DNA of 64,000 nt from assembly GCA_963807225.1 (NCBI GenBank), contig CAWEAD010000005.1, positions 496,001 to 560,000 on the forward strand, in the 5' to 3' direction. The notes below the pieces were generated by a model, which saw only the letters and a program-made list of their open reading frames with translations, searched no databases and was not told the DNA's origin. Source of the DNA: JAGVGT01 sp963807225 (GTDB taxonomy: Bacteria > Desulfobacterota > Desulfobulbia > Desulfobulbales > JAGXFP01). Shown in pieces: positions 35,520 through 45,800 of this stretch (positions are counted from its first letter, which is position 1; every line of letters starts with the position of its first letter). The translations under genes were made by a program, and so were the position numbers.

Positions 35520-37055
35520 TCATTTGCGCCGGTTATGGTGATCCCGATGCATGAAAAAATTGATCCAGGAAGAGGTCTCGTTCAAGACCCAGTCACGGGG
35601 CGGTACGAAACCTTCCTGCATGGTCCGTAGAAGTCCGGCACCCTTCAGCCGCTCATAGACCATGACATACAGGCAATGCCGTCGACCCGGATACACCTCG
35701 CACCACCCGTTTCGGCTACCGCCGCAGGCGCCGTTCAGGATATTCTTGGCGCAGCCGCTCTGGGGGCAGACAAAGGCCAGTTCGGCCAGGGTGCAGTCAC
35801 CACAATTCCGACAATGATAGAGAAGAAACTTTACGATATGCTCAAAGCGATCGAGCCAGTCGCCATGGCCACCCTGGTCCAGCCGCCGGCAAAGCTGGGC
35901 CAACCGGCGACACAACCTGCCGCCTTCGACGAAGGCCAGGTCGTGAAACCAGCGGGAAAAGCCATAATGCAGCGAGTGCTCGGCCGGGGCCAGTGGGCCC
36001 GGCTCCGCCAGATTAAGGCCGCTGATGGGATCCTCCTGAAAGTAGAAAAATGATGCCCGGGGCCAAGAGGAAAACTCGGCCACGAACTCCGGCCAATCAT
36101 CCTGCCTGGCCTCCTGTTCAGCCAGAATAAAGTCAAACTCGGCAAAGGTCAGACCGGGACCACCCAGATGCGCCCCGGCATACCCCAACCCTTTCAGTAC
36201 ACAGAGAAGCCGCGCCGCCCGGGCCAGGATCTTTTTTCTCCCTTCCGAACCGGCTTGGAAATCATCCTGTAATTCTTGGTAATAATTATCCGGCAGTTCA
36301 ACCCCGGGTATTTTCCCCTGATTCATCAACCTGGCCACTTTCGGCGTCGGCACGAAGACATTACCCAATATCGGTTGCTGCAGACCATGCCGCCGCATGA
36401 AAAACAGAAGCTCTTGAAACTTCCGGGCATCATAGCCGACCTGGGTGATGACGTATTCGGCTCCGGCGGCGGCTTTGCGCTGCAGCTTAAAGTACTGCAT
36501 CATCAACTCTGACTCGAGACACTTGAAAGGAGAAACTACGACACCCTTACAGAAGGCGGTCGGCTCCTGTCCCTTGGCCGCCGGATTACGCCGGTCACCA
36601 CCAGGCTGTTCAAGATTCAGGCGGCAGATCAGATCCAGAACATGAACAGTATCCAGATCGAATACCGGTTTGGCATAGCCGCGATAGCCTCTCTGAGGAT
36701 AATCACCGGCCAGCACCAGCAGGTTCCGCAAACCTGCCCGGTCCCAGGCGAAAAGGCTGCTTTCGATCTGGTTGCGGTTCTTGTCCTTGCAGGATAAATG
36801 AATAATCACATCCAACCCCAACCTGAGAATCTCCTGGCCGAGAATTTCCGGGGCCAAAGCCGGATGGCCACCGGCATTTTCAGTGATGCTTACCGCAGTC
36901 AACCTTCCGTCAGCCGCGGCTGCCCGGGCAAACTCCAAGGCCCGAACATGGACCTCGCTCCTACCTCCCCGGCTGGGCACCAGTTCCAGGGTCAAGGTAA
37001 ACTCGTCAGGGTTGAGAAGGGAGCGCTGGAATCGTGATCCGTTTTTTTGTATCAC
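35520..37055 (-). CDS. metF: 5,10-methylenetetrahydrofolate reductase fused to MetV-type domain
   Basis: About 511 residues. Residues 15-300 are the MetF TIM barrel (TLTLELVPSRGGRS, IHLSCKDKNRNQIES, NLLVLAGDYP), which reduces methylene-THF to methyl-THF. After a spacer, residues 400-495 repeat the MTHFR_C pattern: CRNCGDCTLAELAFVCPQ, GCAKNILNGACGGS, GWCEVYPGRRHC. So one protein carries both MetF and MetV-like parts. GTG 37055 has GAGG 6 bases upstream; the open frame extends to a TTG at 37145. A perfect palindrome lies at 37084-37105, just upstream of that start. Confidence 0.85.
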   Translation of the reverse strand: MIQKNGSRFQRSLLNPDEFTLTLELVPSRGGRSEVHVRALEFARAAAADGRLTAVSITENAGGHPALAPEILGQEILRLGLDVIIHLSCKDKNRNQIESSLFAWDRAGLRNLLVLAGDYPQRGYRGYAKPVFDLDTVHVLDLICRLNLEQPGGDRRNPAAKGQEPTAFCKGVVVSPFKCLESELMMQYFKLQRKAAAGAEYVITQVGYDARKFQELLFFMRRHGLQQPILGNVFVPTPKVARLMNQGKIPGVELPDNYYQELQDDFQAGSEGRKKILARAARLLCVLKGLGYAGAHLGGPGLTFAEFDFILAEQEARQDDWPEFVAEFSSWPRASFFYFQEDPISGLNLAEPGPLAPAEHSLHYGFSRWFHDLAFVEGGRLCRRLAQLCRRLDQGGHGDWLDRFEHIVKFLLYHCRNCGDCTLAELAFVCPQSGCAKNILNGACGGSRNGWCEVYPGRRHCLYVMVYERLKGAGLLRTMQEGFVPPRDWVLNETSSWINFFMHRDHHNRRK

Positions 37056-37083
37056 AAATCGCCTCAAAACATTTGATCGGACA

Positions 37084-37105
37084 ATGAGATGCGCGAGCAT
37101 CTCAT
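37084..37105. promoter_or_regulatory. Perfect palindrome upstream of metF start
   Basis: ATGAGATGC-GCGA-GCATCTCAT, a 9-bp perfect dyad with a 4-base centre, about 30 bases upstream of the metF GTG. Probably an operator or leader hairpin; which regulator would bind is not known. Confidence 0.45.
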
Positions 37106-37282
37106 CTGACGAACTCTCAAAAAAAGTCTCGGGATGGCTAAGCAAAAAATTCGCTACAACTCAGCAAACCGGATTTATGCCCTTCAGGGTGCTTTTTGCG
37201 GCGTCATCTCCTTTACTTGCCGGCAATAACTGATAAACTCCGGGCAAAGAGGATCGTCCGCAACCTTAACAACCTGAGGATA

Positions 37283-37990
37283 ATGAGCACCGAAAAAAAA
37301 TCAGCCCGCCATTGGCGGCGGATATCCGAACCATTTCAACTGCAATACCGGGAATATGACGAGTGGTTTGTCGACAACCCGGTTTTCGCCCTAGAGATGG
37401 CGACGATCAAAGCCATCGAGACGATATTGGAGCCTCCCGGACTGGAAATAGGAATCGGGCCGGGTAGATTTGCCCAACTCCTCGGGGTACACTTCGGCAT
37501 CGACCCCGCCCCGCATCCCCTGACTTTAGCCAAAGAACGGGGCGCCCGGGTTTGTCGGGCAATCGGCGAGCAACTACCCTTCGGAACGGGGGTTTTCGGC
37601 GCCATCTACCTGCTTTTCTCCCTATGCTTTTTGGCCAATCCGGATGCCGTCCTGCGCGAGTGCAAACGCACCTTGAAACCCGGAGGACATCTGATAATCG
37701 GACTGGTTCCGGCCTTGAGCCCCTGGGGCAGAATGCTGGCCCAAAAAGGAAAAAACGGCAATTCCTTCTATCACCGGGCTCGCTTCAGTACAATCGCCGC
37801 AACTCTTGATTTACTGGAGAGGCATAGTTTTAATCTGATCGAGTCCAGATCCGCCCTCTTCTCTCCCCCCCAAGCCTCCTCCCCGGCATCCGATCATCGC
37901 CCCGGGTACGATGAAAAAGCCGGCTTCGCGGTTCTGGTTGCCCGGCCGGCCAAAGTGCTGACGGATGGCAAGGATGCTTACCATGAGTAG
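37283..37990 (+). CDS. SAM-dependent methyltransferase, type 11
   Basis: 235 residues. Motif I is LEIGIGPGRFAQLLG (about residues 52-66), followed by GIDPAPHPLTLAKERG, the acidic segment in IGEQLPFGTGVFGAIYL, and CKRTLKPGGHLIIGLVP. This is a class I small-molecule methyltransferase; the substrate is unknown. ATG 37283 follows GAGG; the frame is open to 37196. Its 3' end overlaps the convergent CRP-family gene by 13 bases. Confidence 0.8.
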   Translation: MSTEKKSARHWRRISEPFQLQYREYDEWFVDNPVFALEMATIKAIETILEPPGLEIGIGPGRFAQLLGVHFGIDPAPHPLTLAKERGARVCRAIGEQLPFGTGVFGAIYLLFSLCFLANPDAVLRECKRTLKPGGHLIIGLVPALSPWGRMLAQKGKNGNSFYHRARFSTIAATLDLLERHSFNLIESRSALFSPPQASSPASDHRPGYDEKAGFAVLVARPAKVLTDGKDAYHE

Positions 37991-38679
37991 GGCAGCTTGC
38001 CATTGATGGTAATGGTTTTCTGGTTGACGGTTACATAACCGCCGGTGGTAAGTTCCTTCAGCACCCGGCTGACCATCTCCCGGGAGGATCCGACCATGCT
38101 GGCAATGTCTTGATGGGTCAGTTTCTCTTCGATAACCTGGACCCCGTTATCGGGCCTGCCCAGCTTGGTGAATAATCTGGCCACCCTGCCATAGACGTCG
38201 AGCAAGGCAAGGCTCTCGATCTTTTTGTTGGCCTCGCGCAATCTCTCCATCGATTTAAGCAACAGACTGAAAACAATATCCGGATTGCTTTTGACAATCT
38301 TCCGAAAATCTTCCTTCTGCAGGATCATCAGTTCACAGGGCTCCCTGGTCATAACACAGGCCGAGCGAGAAGCACCTTCGACCATGGCGGTCATCTCCCC
38401 GAAATATTCGCCTGGACCGAGAATGGCCAGAATAATTTCCTTGCCGTATTCATCAATTATGGAAACCTTCACCTTGCCGTTACAGACCATGTAAAGGGAA
38501 TCTGTGGTATCCCCCTCACTGAGAATGATAGTATTTTTGGCATAGACTTTTTTGCTGGCCGCATCCATGATCAGCTGCCTTTCATTTTCCTTAAGACTGG
38601 AAAACAATGAGTCACCTGAAAAAAAGCCCCCCAATTTACTTCCTGAAAATTCCGCCTGCATTATCCGCTTCTCCATCAT
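37978..38679 (-). CDS. CRP/FNR-family transcriptional regulator
   Basis: 233 residues. A cyclic-nucleotide-binding-type beta roll (about 20-140; LYMVCNGKVKVSI, GPGEYFGEMTAMVEGASRSA) and a C-terminal winged helix (LTHQDIASMVGSSREMVSRVLKEL, residues 185-208). There are no clustered N-terminal cysteines of an FNR-type [4Fe-4S] site. It is divergent from the amyloid-like locus with a 438-base spacer and is a natural candidate for its regulator, but this is inference only. Confidence 0.88.
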   Translation of the reverse strand: MMEKRIMQAEFSGSKLGGFFSGDSLFSSLKENERQLIMDAASKKVYAKNTIILSEGDTTDSLYMVCNGKVKVSIIDEYGKEIILAILGPGEYFGEMTAMVEGASRSACVMTREPCELMILQKEDFRKIVKSNPDIVFSLLLKSMERLREANKKIESLALLDVYGRVARLFTKLGRPDNGVQVIEEKLTHQDIASMVGSSREMVSRVLKELTTGGYVTVNQKTITINGKLPYSW

Positions 38680-38948
38680 TTTCTCCGCAATGTCAAAAAA
38701 TCGCGCAAGCTTGTCAAGGTGTCATCTCCACAGCTTAGCAGTCAGGAGCCGACCTAGCCTCAAAACTCTTAGTCAATAGTAACTATTTCACAAATAATAG
38801 GGCAAAAAATCACTGCTATAAAGAACTAAACAATCGTATAATGCCATGAGGTGTCAGTTCCGGCGCATCAGTTGGCAGAAATCTTGTCCGTTTTGATTTC
38901 GGTAGCCGTTGAAGCCGAACCGCAACCGCTTGATAATCAGAATATTTA

Positions 38949-38976
38949 TTGACTTTACGAGGGTAGAGATTATAAA
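38949..38976 (+). promoter_or_regulatory. Sigma-70-type promoter for the CsgG-like lipoprotein gene
   Basis: TTGACT (38949-38954), 16-base spacer, TATAAA (38971-38976). It lies 142 bases before the ATG at 39118, leaving a leader of about 135 bases. The rest of the 438-base gap 38680-39117 shows no gene. Confidence 0.6.
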
Positions 38977-39117
38977 AAATCGGTTACTGGTGCAGTATCT
39001 GGACGCTTTTGCTTCCCCAGTTAACTTTTCGCGCTCCCGGGCCGAGCCTCCCCAATCCAAATGATAATGCCGATTTTGCAGAATACTTAAACCAAATCGC
39101 CAAACGGAGAAGAAATC

Positions 39118-40461
39118 ATGGGTGGAATCAGAACAACCAATACGATTAGAAAAGTTCTTTTTGGAACAATTCTGATGGCTTCCATGCCCATTTTTGTGTC
39201 ATGCTCCAGCATCGACCCCAGGAACGTCGATGTCGAACTTGAACAGTCGGCACCTGAGGCCAAGATCACTTCTTACACCGAGGCCCTTTCCGATCTCGGC
39301 AGGATGACCGAGGTCTTCGCGACCGGGGTCGCCAGAATCCAGTGCAGCGACATTGCCGATAACACCGGCACCTCAATGACCACCGGAGGTGAGATTCAGA
39401 AAAATATCACCGAGATCATGAAAAGCACCCTCAATTCCATTGGGGGCAATATTGTTTTTATTGAGTATGACCCTTCCTTCATTCAGAACCAGATGGTGAC
39501 CGGTTATTCCAATTTCGAACAAAAAGTCATCCCCGATGTGGTAATTACCGGTGGCATCACTGAATTCGACCGTGGTCTGGAGACCAGGGACACCGGGGTT
39601 GACGCCGGCGGCAGCGCCAGCTTCAGCGGCGTCCCCAGCTGGGTCCCCTCCGACGAAATCGCCGCCAATTACGGCAGCACCGGCAAAACCGGCAAAGCCC
39701 GGATCACTCTTGATTTCAACATGAAGGACTTCACCACCCTGGCCGGCGTACCGAAAATGACTACGACCAACAGCATGGAGGTCAACAAGGCCGTCAAACA
39801 GAAGGAGTTGGGCATTACCCTTTTCGGCCCGACCTTCGGACTTAAGGGCGCCATCAAGAAGGTACAGGGTAGACACGAGGCGGTCCGTCTCTTGGTCCAA
39901 CTCAGCATGATTGAAATGGTTGGCAAGTACCTGGCTGTTCCTTACTGGAGACTGCTGGGGGAAGATTCTTTACCCGACCCCGTTGTAATCGGTAGCGTTA
40001 CCGCCAATTATTACAATCTATCCCCAGCCTACCGTATAGCCCTTGCCCAACAGTGGCTGTATATATACGGCTATGACGTCAAGTTGACCGGGAAGATCGA
40101 CGCCAAGACCCTGGCGGCACTGCAGTCGCTCAACCCCGCCTTTCCCGCGGACAGCAAGGAACTATCAGAGAAAGACTTCGTAAATCTTTACCTCAACATG
40201 CCGTTCGATGCGGCAGCCCTTGGACGGCGCAACGCCTTGAACAACATCATCAACCAGGCGGTGGCCCAGCAGCAGGAAGCCACCCAGGAACCGGCTTCGG
40301 CCCAGCAGACCCAAGAGGCTCCGGCACCCGAGGCAGCTCCAGCCGCCACCCAGGAGGCAGCCGCGCCGGCTGCAGAACCGGCCGCTGCTCCAGCAGCCTC
40401 GGCGGGAAGCACCATGAAGAGCACCGGCTTCGGCCGGAAGCTTAGCGATTCGGAATGGTAA
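39118..40461 (+). CDS. CsgG-like outer-membrane lipoprotein with peptidoglycan-binding domain
   Basis: 447 residues. Lipoprotein signal with lipobox FVSC (Cys 29). Residues 60-290 follow the CsgG order: SDIADNTGT, a strand VVITGGITEFDRGLE, LDFNMKDF, the NSMEVNKAVKQKELGITLFG stretch and a final helix EAVRLLVQLSMIEMVGKYL. CsgG forms the curli secretion pore in the outer membrane. Residues 300-345 resemble a PG_binding_1 domain (ALAQQWLYIYGYDVKLTGKI). The last 70 residues are rich in Ala, Pro, Gln and Glu. CsgG homology is by pattern, without a search. It is followed by exported proteins and two amyloid-like repeat proteins, which fits an export role. Confidence 0.6.
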   Translation: MGGIRTTNTIRKVLFGTILMASMPIFVSCSSIDPRNVDVELEQSAPEAKITSYTEALSDLGRMTEVFATGVARIQCSDIADNTGTSMTTGGEIQKNITEIMKSTLNSIGGNIVFIEYDPSFIQNQMVTGYSNFEQKVIPDVVITGGITEFDRGLETRDTGVDAGGSASFSGVPSWVPSDEIAANYGSTGKTGKARITLDFNMKDFTTLAGVPKMTTTNSMEVNKAVKQKELGITLFGPTFGLKGAIKKVQGRHEAVRLLVQLSMIEMVGKYLAVPYWRLLGEDSLPDPVVIGSVTANYYNLSPAYRIALAQQWLYIYGYDVKLTGKIDAKTLAALQSLNPAFPADSKELSEKDFVNLYLNMPFDAAALGRRNALNNIINQAVAQQQEATQEPASAQQTQEAPAPEAAPAATQEAAAPAAEPAAAPAASAGSTMKSTGFGRKLSDSEW

Positions 40462-40529
40462 ATTAGTCCTGAAAAATTGAACCATACAAATAACCCACTT
40501 AAATTTGCAACAGGTCCGGAGGAAAAGTT

Positions 40530-41261
40530 ATGAAGCTGGTCAGAATCGCTATCGTCATTACCTTAGCCGTTTTCCTGAGCAGCAGTATGGCTCTGGCAGG
40601 AAACAAAAAAATCATGACGGTTCGGGCAGCCAAAATCATCGCCGAACGTGGCATAGTCGAATCGATCTACGGCCTGAAGATCAGATCTTCCGAATCGGTT
40701 GAGAATATGATAGCCGCCGGCTTCGAGGGTAAAACCGAAGTAAAGACCGAAGCTGAAATACGCGGCATCAAAATTTCCGAGATAGTTTATGATGCCGAAA
40801 AGGATATTGCGCAGGCAACCGCCATCATCAAACTTGATAAGCTAACCAACATCGACGGGCAGGAACTTGACTTCAAGGGCAAAACATTTACCCGGGTTGG
40901 TTTTGCCACTTCCACTCCTGCCATGGCCACCCCATTGAAAGCATTGCGGGCAGCAGAGTTGGACGCTTACAAACAGCTGGCTAAACGCATCGTCGGTTTC
41001 ACCTTGGAAAGTCAAACCACAGTTGAAAATTATATACTTACCTCCGATATCGTAAAATCAAAGGTGCTGGCTACCATCTACCTTGCTCGTGTCACTGACT
41101 ACGGGTGGGATCAGATGGGCGACGCCTATGTGAAAATGGCCGTCAATACCGATGAGGTTTCCGATATCCTCGGCCAGCAGATTGTAGACGTTGATAAAGT
41201 AATAGAAGTTGAAGGCCAGGGCGCTCAGAGCGATGACTACTCGAAGACTAAGGCACAGTAG
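40530..41261 (+). CDS. Exported LPP20/FlgP-like protein
   Basis: 243 residues. Signal peptide (1-23, cut after SSSMALA). The C-terminal half (LKALRAAELDAYKQLAKRIVGFTL, then VKSKVLATIYLARVTDYGWDQMGDAYVKMAV) has the order of the LPP20/FlgP family: a helix starting with RAAELDAYxxLA, then a strand pair. No lipobox cysteine is present, so it would be soluble in the periplasm or attached by a partner. GGAGGAAA lies before the ATG. It follows the CsgG-like gene by 68 bases and is likely co-expressed. Role in the locus is unknown. Confidence 0.6.
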   Translation: MKLVRIAIVITLAVFLSSSMALAGNKKIMTVRAAKIIAERGIVESIYGLKIRSSESVENMIAAGFEGKTEVKTEAEIRGIKISEIVYDAEKDIAQATAIIKLDKLTNIDGQELDFKGKTFTRVGFATSTPAMATPLKALRAAELDAYKQLAKRIVGFTLESQTTVENYILTSDIVKSKVLATIYLARVTDYGWDQMGDAYVKMAVNTDEVSDILGQQIVDVDKVIEVEGQGAQSDDYSKTKAQ

Positions 41262-41308
41262 TCGGCATGACCACTTCACTGCTCCGCATATTCCCGAGGA
41301 GGATTAAC

Positions 41309-41602
41309 ATGAAAATGAAATACTTTTTATTGGGAATCGGTTGCACCCTGTTGCTCATGCTTTTGATTGGAGCCATGAACGACCCAGGCGCACCAGGTTC
41401 GGCCAACCTGAGTTTTGGACGTTATCAGCTCTCCTCTTGGGCAACTCCTTTTGGTGACAAAGGAGGAGCTATGGGGGCTTTTATCATTGATACAGTTTCT
41501 GGCGAGACCAGAACCGTTTATAGCCGCACCTTTGGGCCTGCCGCCATGGAAGGGGCTGTTGTCAAGAACGACCTGAAAAAGCCCTTCGTCTCCATCGAGT
41601 AG
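41309..41602 (+). CDS. Small membrane-anchored or exported protein
   Basis: 97 residues. One N-terminal hydrophobic segment (residues 4-24, YFLLGIGCTLLLMLLIGAM) with a short following part that contains FGRYQLSSWA, GAMGAFIIDTVSGETRTVYS. The FIIDTVSGETRTVY pattern is like many uncharacterised single-domain periplasmic proteins. AGGAGG stands before ATG 41309; an upstream ATG at 41267 would add 14 residues but destroys the signal. It follows the LPP20-like gene by 47 bases. Confidence 0.65.
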   Translation: MKMKYFLLGIGCTLLLMLLIGAMNDPGAPGSANLSFGRYQLSSWATPFGDKGGAMGAFIIDTVSGETRTVYSRTFGPAAMEGAVVKNDLKKPFVSIE

Positions 41603-41620
41603 AGAAGTTCATTTCCCCTT

Positions 41621-41647
41621 GGGGCCGGCTCCAACAGTGCCGGCCCC
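41621..41647 (+). terminator. Hairpin ending the first part of the amyloid-like locus
   Basis: GGGGCCGGC and GCCGGCCCC form a perfect 9-bp stem 18 bases after the previous stop. No T-run follows, so termination is likely but not proven. The remaining bases to 41961 show no gene I can support. Confidence 0.5.
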
Positions 41648-41961
41648 ACCCCATAATGCCAAAAACCAGATCATCTTTGTCACTTTGTTGTTCATCTCTC
41701 GCTCATCACCTTGGTAATTCCCGGCTGAACTTTGCTGATTTGCTGAGTTATTATCTTGGAGTTTCTGCGTCAAAAAGCACTTGGGACGAATCCCCAGGGG
41801 AAATGGAGCCGCCGCTCTCTGGAAAAACCCTCGCCCAGGAACCATGCCAATCCCGAAGCGTCAGGCAGAAAGGCATGAATCCTTCATCTAAGCGACAAGG
41901 AACAGAGAATAAACACAACCGTAGATAATAGCCGGCTTCGACTATGTGGAACAGGCAGGGA

Positions 41962-42360
41962 TCAGTCTCTGGTGAAATCCACACTTACCTGGTAGGCACC
42001 GCTGACATTGCTGACATTCACCGCCGTATCAAATGAAACAGATTTCCCATCCCCGAACGGACGATGATCATTGACCGGCAGGTCGAAAGCCCTCAAGACT
42101 GTGCCACCGGCAGAAAGAAGATACAGGGTCAGATAGCCCCGCATCGTGGTTTTGGAAACGTTTTTAATACTGCCTTTGATGGCAACGACTCTATTGGCGG
42201 GGAAAAATTCGGCCTCCAGGTTCTCCAGGGAAACAAAAGACATATTTTGCCTGGCCGGCACCAAGTTCTGGCCGGCCGAATCGGCGCCAACCAAGACTGG
42301 ATGCAAAAACAGAAGAGACCACAACAGAGTTGGCAGAGCCAAGAATTTTAGATTTTTCAT
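41962..42360 (-). CDS. Exported hypothetical protein with a beta-sandwich-like domain
   Basis: 132 residues. Signal peptide residues 1-26 (KFLALPTLLWSLLFLHPVLVGAD). The rest has FFPANRVVAIKGSIKNVSKTTMRGYLTLYLL and SVSFDTAVNVSNVSGAYQVSVDF, a pattern like FxLYD/DUF3426-type domains that modify or sense secreted ligands (KGxIxNxS). No cysteine is used. It is encoded on the opposite strand inside the locus and diverges from the giant repeat gene. ATG 42360 is preferred over the start at 42399, as it gives a proper signal peptide. Confidence 0.6.
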   Translation of the reverse strand: MKNLKFLALPTLLWSLLFLHPVLVGADSAGQNLVPARQNMSFVSLENLEAEFFPANRVVAIKGSIKNVSKTTMRGYLTLYLLSAGGTVLRAFDLPVNDHRPFGDGKSVSFDTAVNVSNVSGAYQVSVDFTRD

Positions 42361-42521
42361 TCCCGATATATCTCTGTGGAATTTGGCTGATCCACCCATT
42401 AATCAGCCTGTAGCAATTAACAATGTATTTCATCCCCGCAAAATCTACATCACAAGTTGATTCTAAATTTAGCATATAAATTTATTTTTATCATGCTTAC
42501 GCTGCTTAAGGGAATATACTC

Positions 42522-42758
42522 GCAAATACAATTACCCGCCAAACTCTCAAGATACACTTTCGCACCCCCTTTCTAACCTACCGGCAACACCTCCAAAAAC
42601 CTGGCGTAAAAGCCCCAGGCAAATTGTGAAATAATCACCTGAAAAGCTTGCACTGTGTCACTGTTATTCCGGCCATAAAGATAGACAATAATATAGCGCG
42701 ATAAAAGAGGCGGGAGAATTTCAATCCCTACAGAAATCCCCCCGTGCAAATACAATTA
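42522..42758 (+). repeat. 13-bp direct repeat in the divergent promoter region
   Basis: GCAAATACAATTA occurs at 42522-42534 and 42746-42758, 224 bases apart, in the AT-rich 531-base gap 42361-42891. The second copy lies just before the -35 box of the giant repeat gene. It could be a regulator site; apart from this and the promoter I see nothing else in the gap. Confidence 0.4.
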
Positions 42759-42760
42759 TT

Positions 42761-42789
42761 TTGTTAATATTTATTAAGTAAGATACAAT
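42761..42789 (+). promoter_or_regulatory. Sigma-70-type promoter for the giant repeat protein
   Basis: TTGTTA (42761-42766), 17-base spacer, TACAAT (42784-42789). The leader to ATG 42892 is about 95 bases. A site GGAGG stands 8 bases before the ATG. Confidence 0.55.
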
Positions 42790-42891
42790 CCTGATTGAGA
42801 ATATGGGTTGTTTAAAATGATAATTCTGCGCCGGGGGAGCAGTGCCTGCCTGTCTCGGCAAACGGGGGAATTCCCCCCGGAGGTTAAAGTT

Positions 42892-45800
42892 ATGAAAAGG
42901 TCATCAATTTCCTTTTATATCATTGTATTATCCATGCTTTTGCCCCTTACCAATGCGCTTGCAGAATCAGATTTGAAAGGGGCTGTTATCAACGTCCCCG
43001 GCGACATAAACAAGGCCGTCAATGTGGCGGTCGGGAAAAACGCTGATGCCACACAAAGTTCAATCAAAATAAAAAGCCTCGATATGGGCGGCGCAGTAGT
43101 CAACACCAACAAGGCCAAACAAAACGTCAACGTCGCTGTTGGTGCAGACGTCAAAGCCTCGCAGGGGTCAACCACCTTGACCGGCGGCAAGGTGCGTGGT
43201 GCCGTGGTCAATACCGCCAAGGTGGAAAACAACGTCAATGTCGCAGTAGGAAATCAGGTTTCAGCCAACCAGGGCTCCATCAGTACCAGCAACACCGAGC
43301 TTACCGGAGTCGCTGTAAATACTGCCAAAGGCAAAAACGCAGTCAACGTTGGCGTCGGCAATAAGGTTGCTGTTGACCAGGCCTCAATAAATATGGGCGG
43401 CAGCAAGGTAACCGGGGCCGCCATCAATACTTCGGCGGTTGATAATGCCGTTAACGTCGGCGTCGGCAATGAAGTCAAAGCCGCCCAGTCTTCGGTGGTA
43501 ATGAGTCAGAGCCAGACGACCGGGGCGGTAATTAACACCACTGTCGGCAAGAATTTGGTCAATGTCGGGGTTGGCAACAAGGTTGAGGCCAACCAGGCGT
43601 CAGTCAATCTGAGTGGCAGCAAGATGACGGGAGCCGCCATCAACACCTCGGTAGTTGATAATGCCGTCAATGTCGGCGTCGGCAATGAGGTCAAGACCGC
43701 GCAATCGTCGATTGCCATGAAGCAAAGCCAGTCGACCGGGGCGGTCATCAATACTGCGGTCGGCAAAAACCTGGTTAATGTAGGTGTAGGCAATAAAGTT
43801 GAAGCCGATCAGGCCTCGGTTCGGATGTCGGGAAGCAAGACTACCGGAGCGGTCATCAATACCACGGTAGTCAATAACGGCGTCAATGTCGGAGTCGGCA
43901 ATGACGTCAAGGCCAAGCAGGCCTCGGTGGGTTTAGCCGGCAGCCAGGTAACCGGCGCCGTGGTTAACACCGCAGTTGGTCAGAACATAGTGAATGTTGG
44001 TGTCGGCAATAAAGTTGAAGCCGACCAGGCATCGGTCAACCTGTCCGGTGGCACTGTTACCGGGGCCGTAGTCAATACCGCGGTAGGGCAGAACATGGTA
44101 AACGTCGGAGTTGGCAATGAGGTCAAGGCCGGTCAGGCCTCCGTCGCCATGAAAAACAGCCAGGTGACCGGAGCCGTGGTCAACACCGGTGTCGCTCAAA
44201 ACATGGTCAATGTTGGCGTTGGTAACAAAGTCGAAGCCGACCAGGCCACTGTGCGCATGAGCAACAGCAAAGTAACCGGAGCCTTGGTCAACACCGCGGG
44301 CGGACAAAACCTGGTAAACGTGGGGGTCGGCAACCAGGTAGAAGCACGACAGGTTGCCACTTCTCTGGAGAACTCCCAGGTGACCGGGGCAGTGGTCAAT
44401 ACCGCCATCAGTCAGAATCTGGTAAACGTCGCGGTCGGCAACAAGGCCGAAGCCAACCAGGCGGCCATGAAAGCCGAAAACAGCCAGGTCAAGGGAGCCG
44501 TGGTCAACACCGTCGGAGCCTGGGGGGCGGTTAACCTGGCGGCCGGTAACGAAGTGGAAGCCAACCAGGCGGCGACCAAACTGCAGAATTCCCAAGTCAC
44601 CGGTGCAGTAGTCAATACCATGGCCGGAGCCGGGGTGAACCTGGCGGCCGGCAACCGGGCCGAAGCCAATCAGGCCGCCACCAAGATGGAAAACAGTAAG
44701 TTGGAGGGCACCGCGGTCAACACCGTCCTAGGCGCCTCGGTCAACCTGGCTGCCGGCAACAAGGCAGAGGCCAATCAGGCCGCGGTTAAAATGCAGAACA
44801 GTGAAGCCAAGGGAGCGATGATCAATACCGTTGGCGGGGCCGCCGTGAATCTGGCCGCCGGCAATGAAGCGGAGGCCAACCAGGCCGCCGTCAAGATGGA
44901 GAATTCCAAGCTTCAGGGCAACATCGTTAACACCGTGGCCGGGGCTGGAGTCAACCTGGCCGCCGGTAGTCGCGCTGAGGCCAACCAAGCCGCCGTCAAG
45001 ATGCAGAACTCCGAACTTAAAGGCAATGTGGTCAACACCGTCGGAGGAGCCGGACTCAACCTGGCCGCCGGCAGTCAAGCCGAGGCCAACCAGGCCGGCG
45101 TCAAGATGCAGAACTCCAAGCTTCAGGGTAACGCCGTCAACACCGTGGCCGGGGCCGGTCTAAACCTGGCCGCAGGTAGTCAGGCCGAGGCCAACCAGGC
45201 TGCAGTCAAGATGCAGAACTCCGAACTGAAAGGCAATGTGGTCAACACCGTCGGAGGAGCCGGACTCAACCTGGCCGCCGGCAGTCAAGCCGAGGCCAAC
45301 CAGGCCGCGGTCAAGATGGAAAACTCCACTCTCCAGGGCAACGCCGTCAATACTGTTGCAGGGGCCGGCCTCAACCTGGCCGCCGGGAGCCGGGCCGAGG
45401 CCAACCAGGCTGCAGTAAAAATGCAGAACTCCACTCTCAAGGGCAATGTTACAAATACCGTGGCCGGGGCCGGTCTCAACCTGGCCGCCGGCAGCAATGC
45501 CGAAGCCAATCAGGCTGCGACAAAAATCACCAATAGTAATGTCCAGGGTAACATCAAAAATACCGTGGGAGGTGCCGCCCTGAATCTGGCTGCCGGTAGC
45601 AACGCCACCGCCAACATGGCAGGAACCACTATAGAAAACAGCAACGTCAAAGGTGACATCACCAATACTGTCGGCGGTGCCGCCCTGAACATTGCCGCCG
45701 GTAATCGCGTCACCGCCAATATGGGTTCAACCACCATCGAGAACAGCACCGTACGTGGCAACATCAAAAATCAGGTTGCCGGTGCCGCCCTGAACGTGGC

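Noticed and set aside
41656..41928. Plus-strand frame of 90 codons after the small membrane protein
   Set aside because: No ribosome site, no protein-like pattern, low-complexity polar residues.
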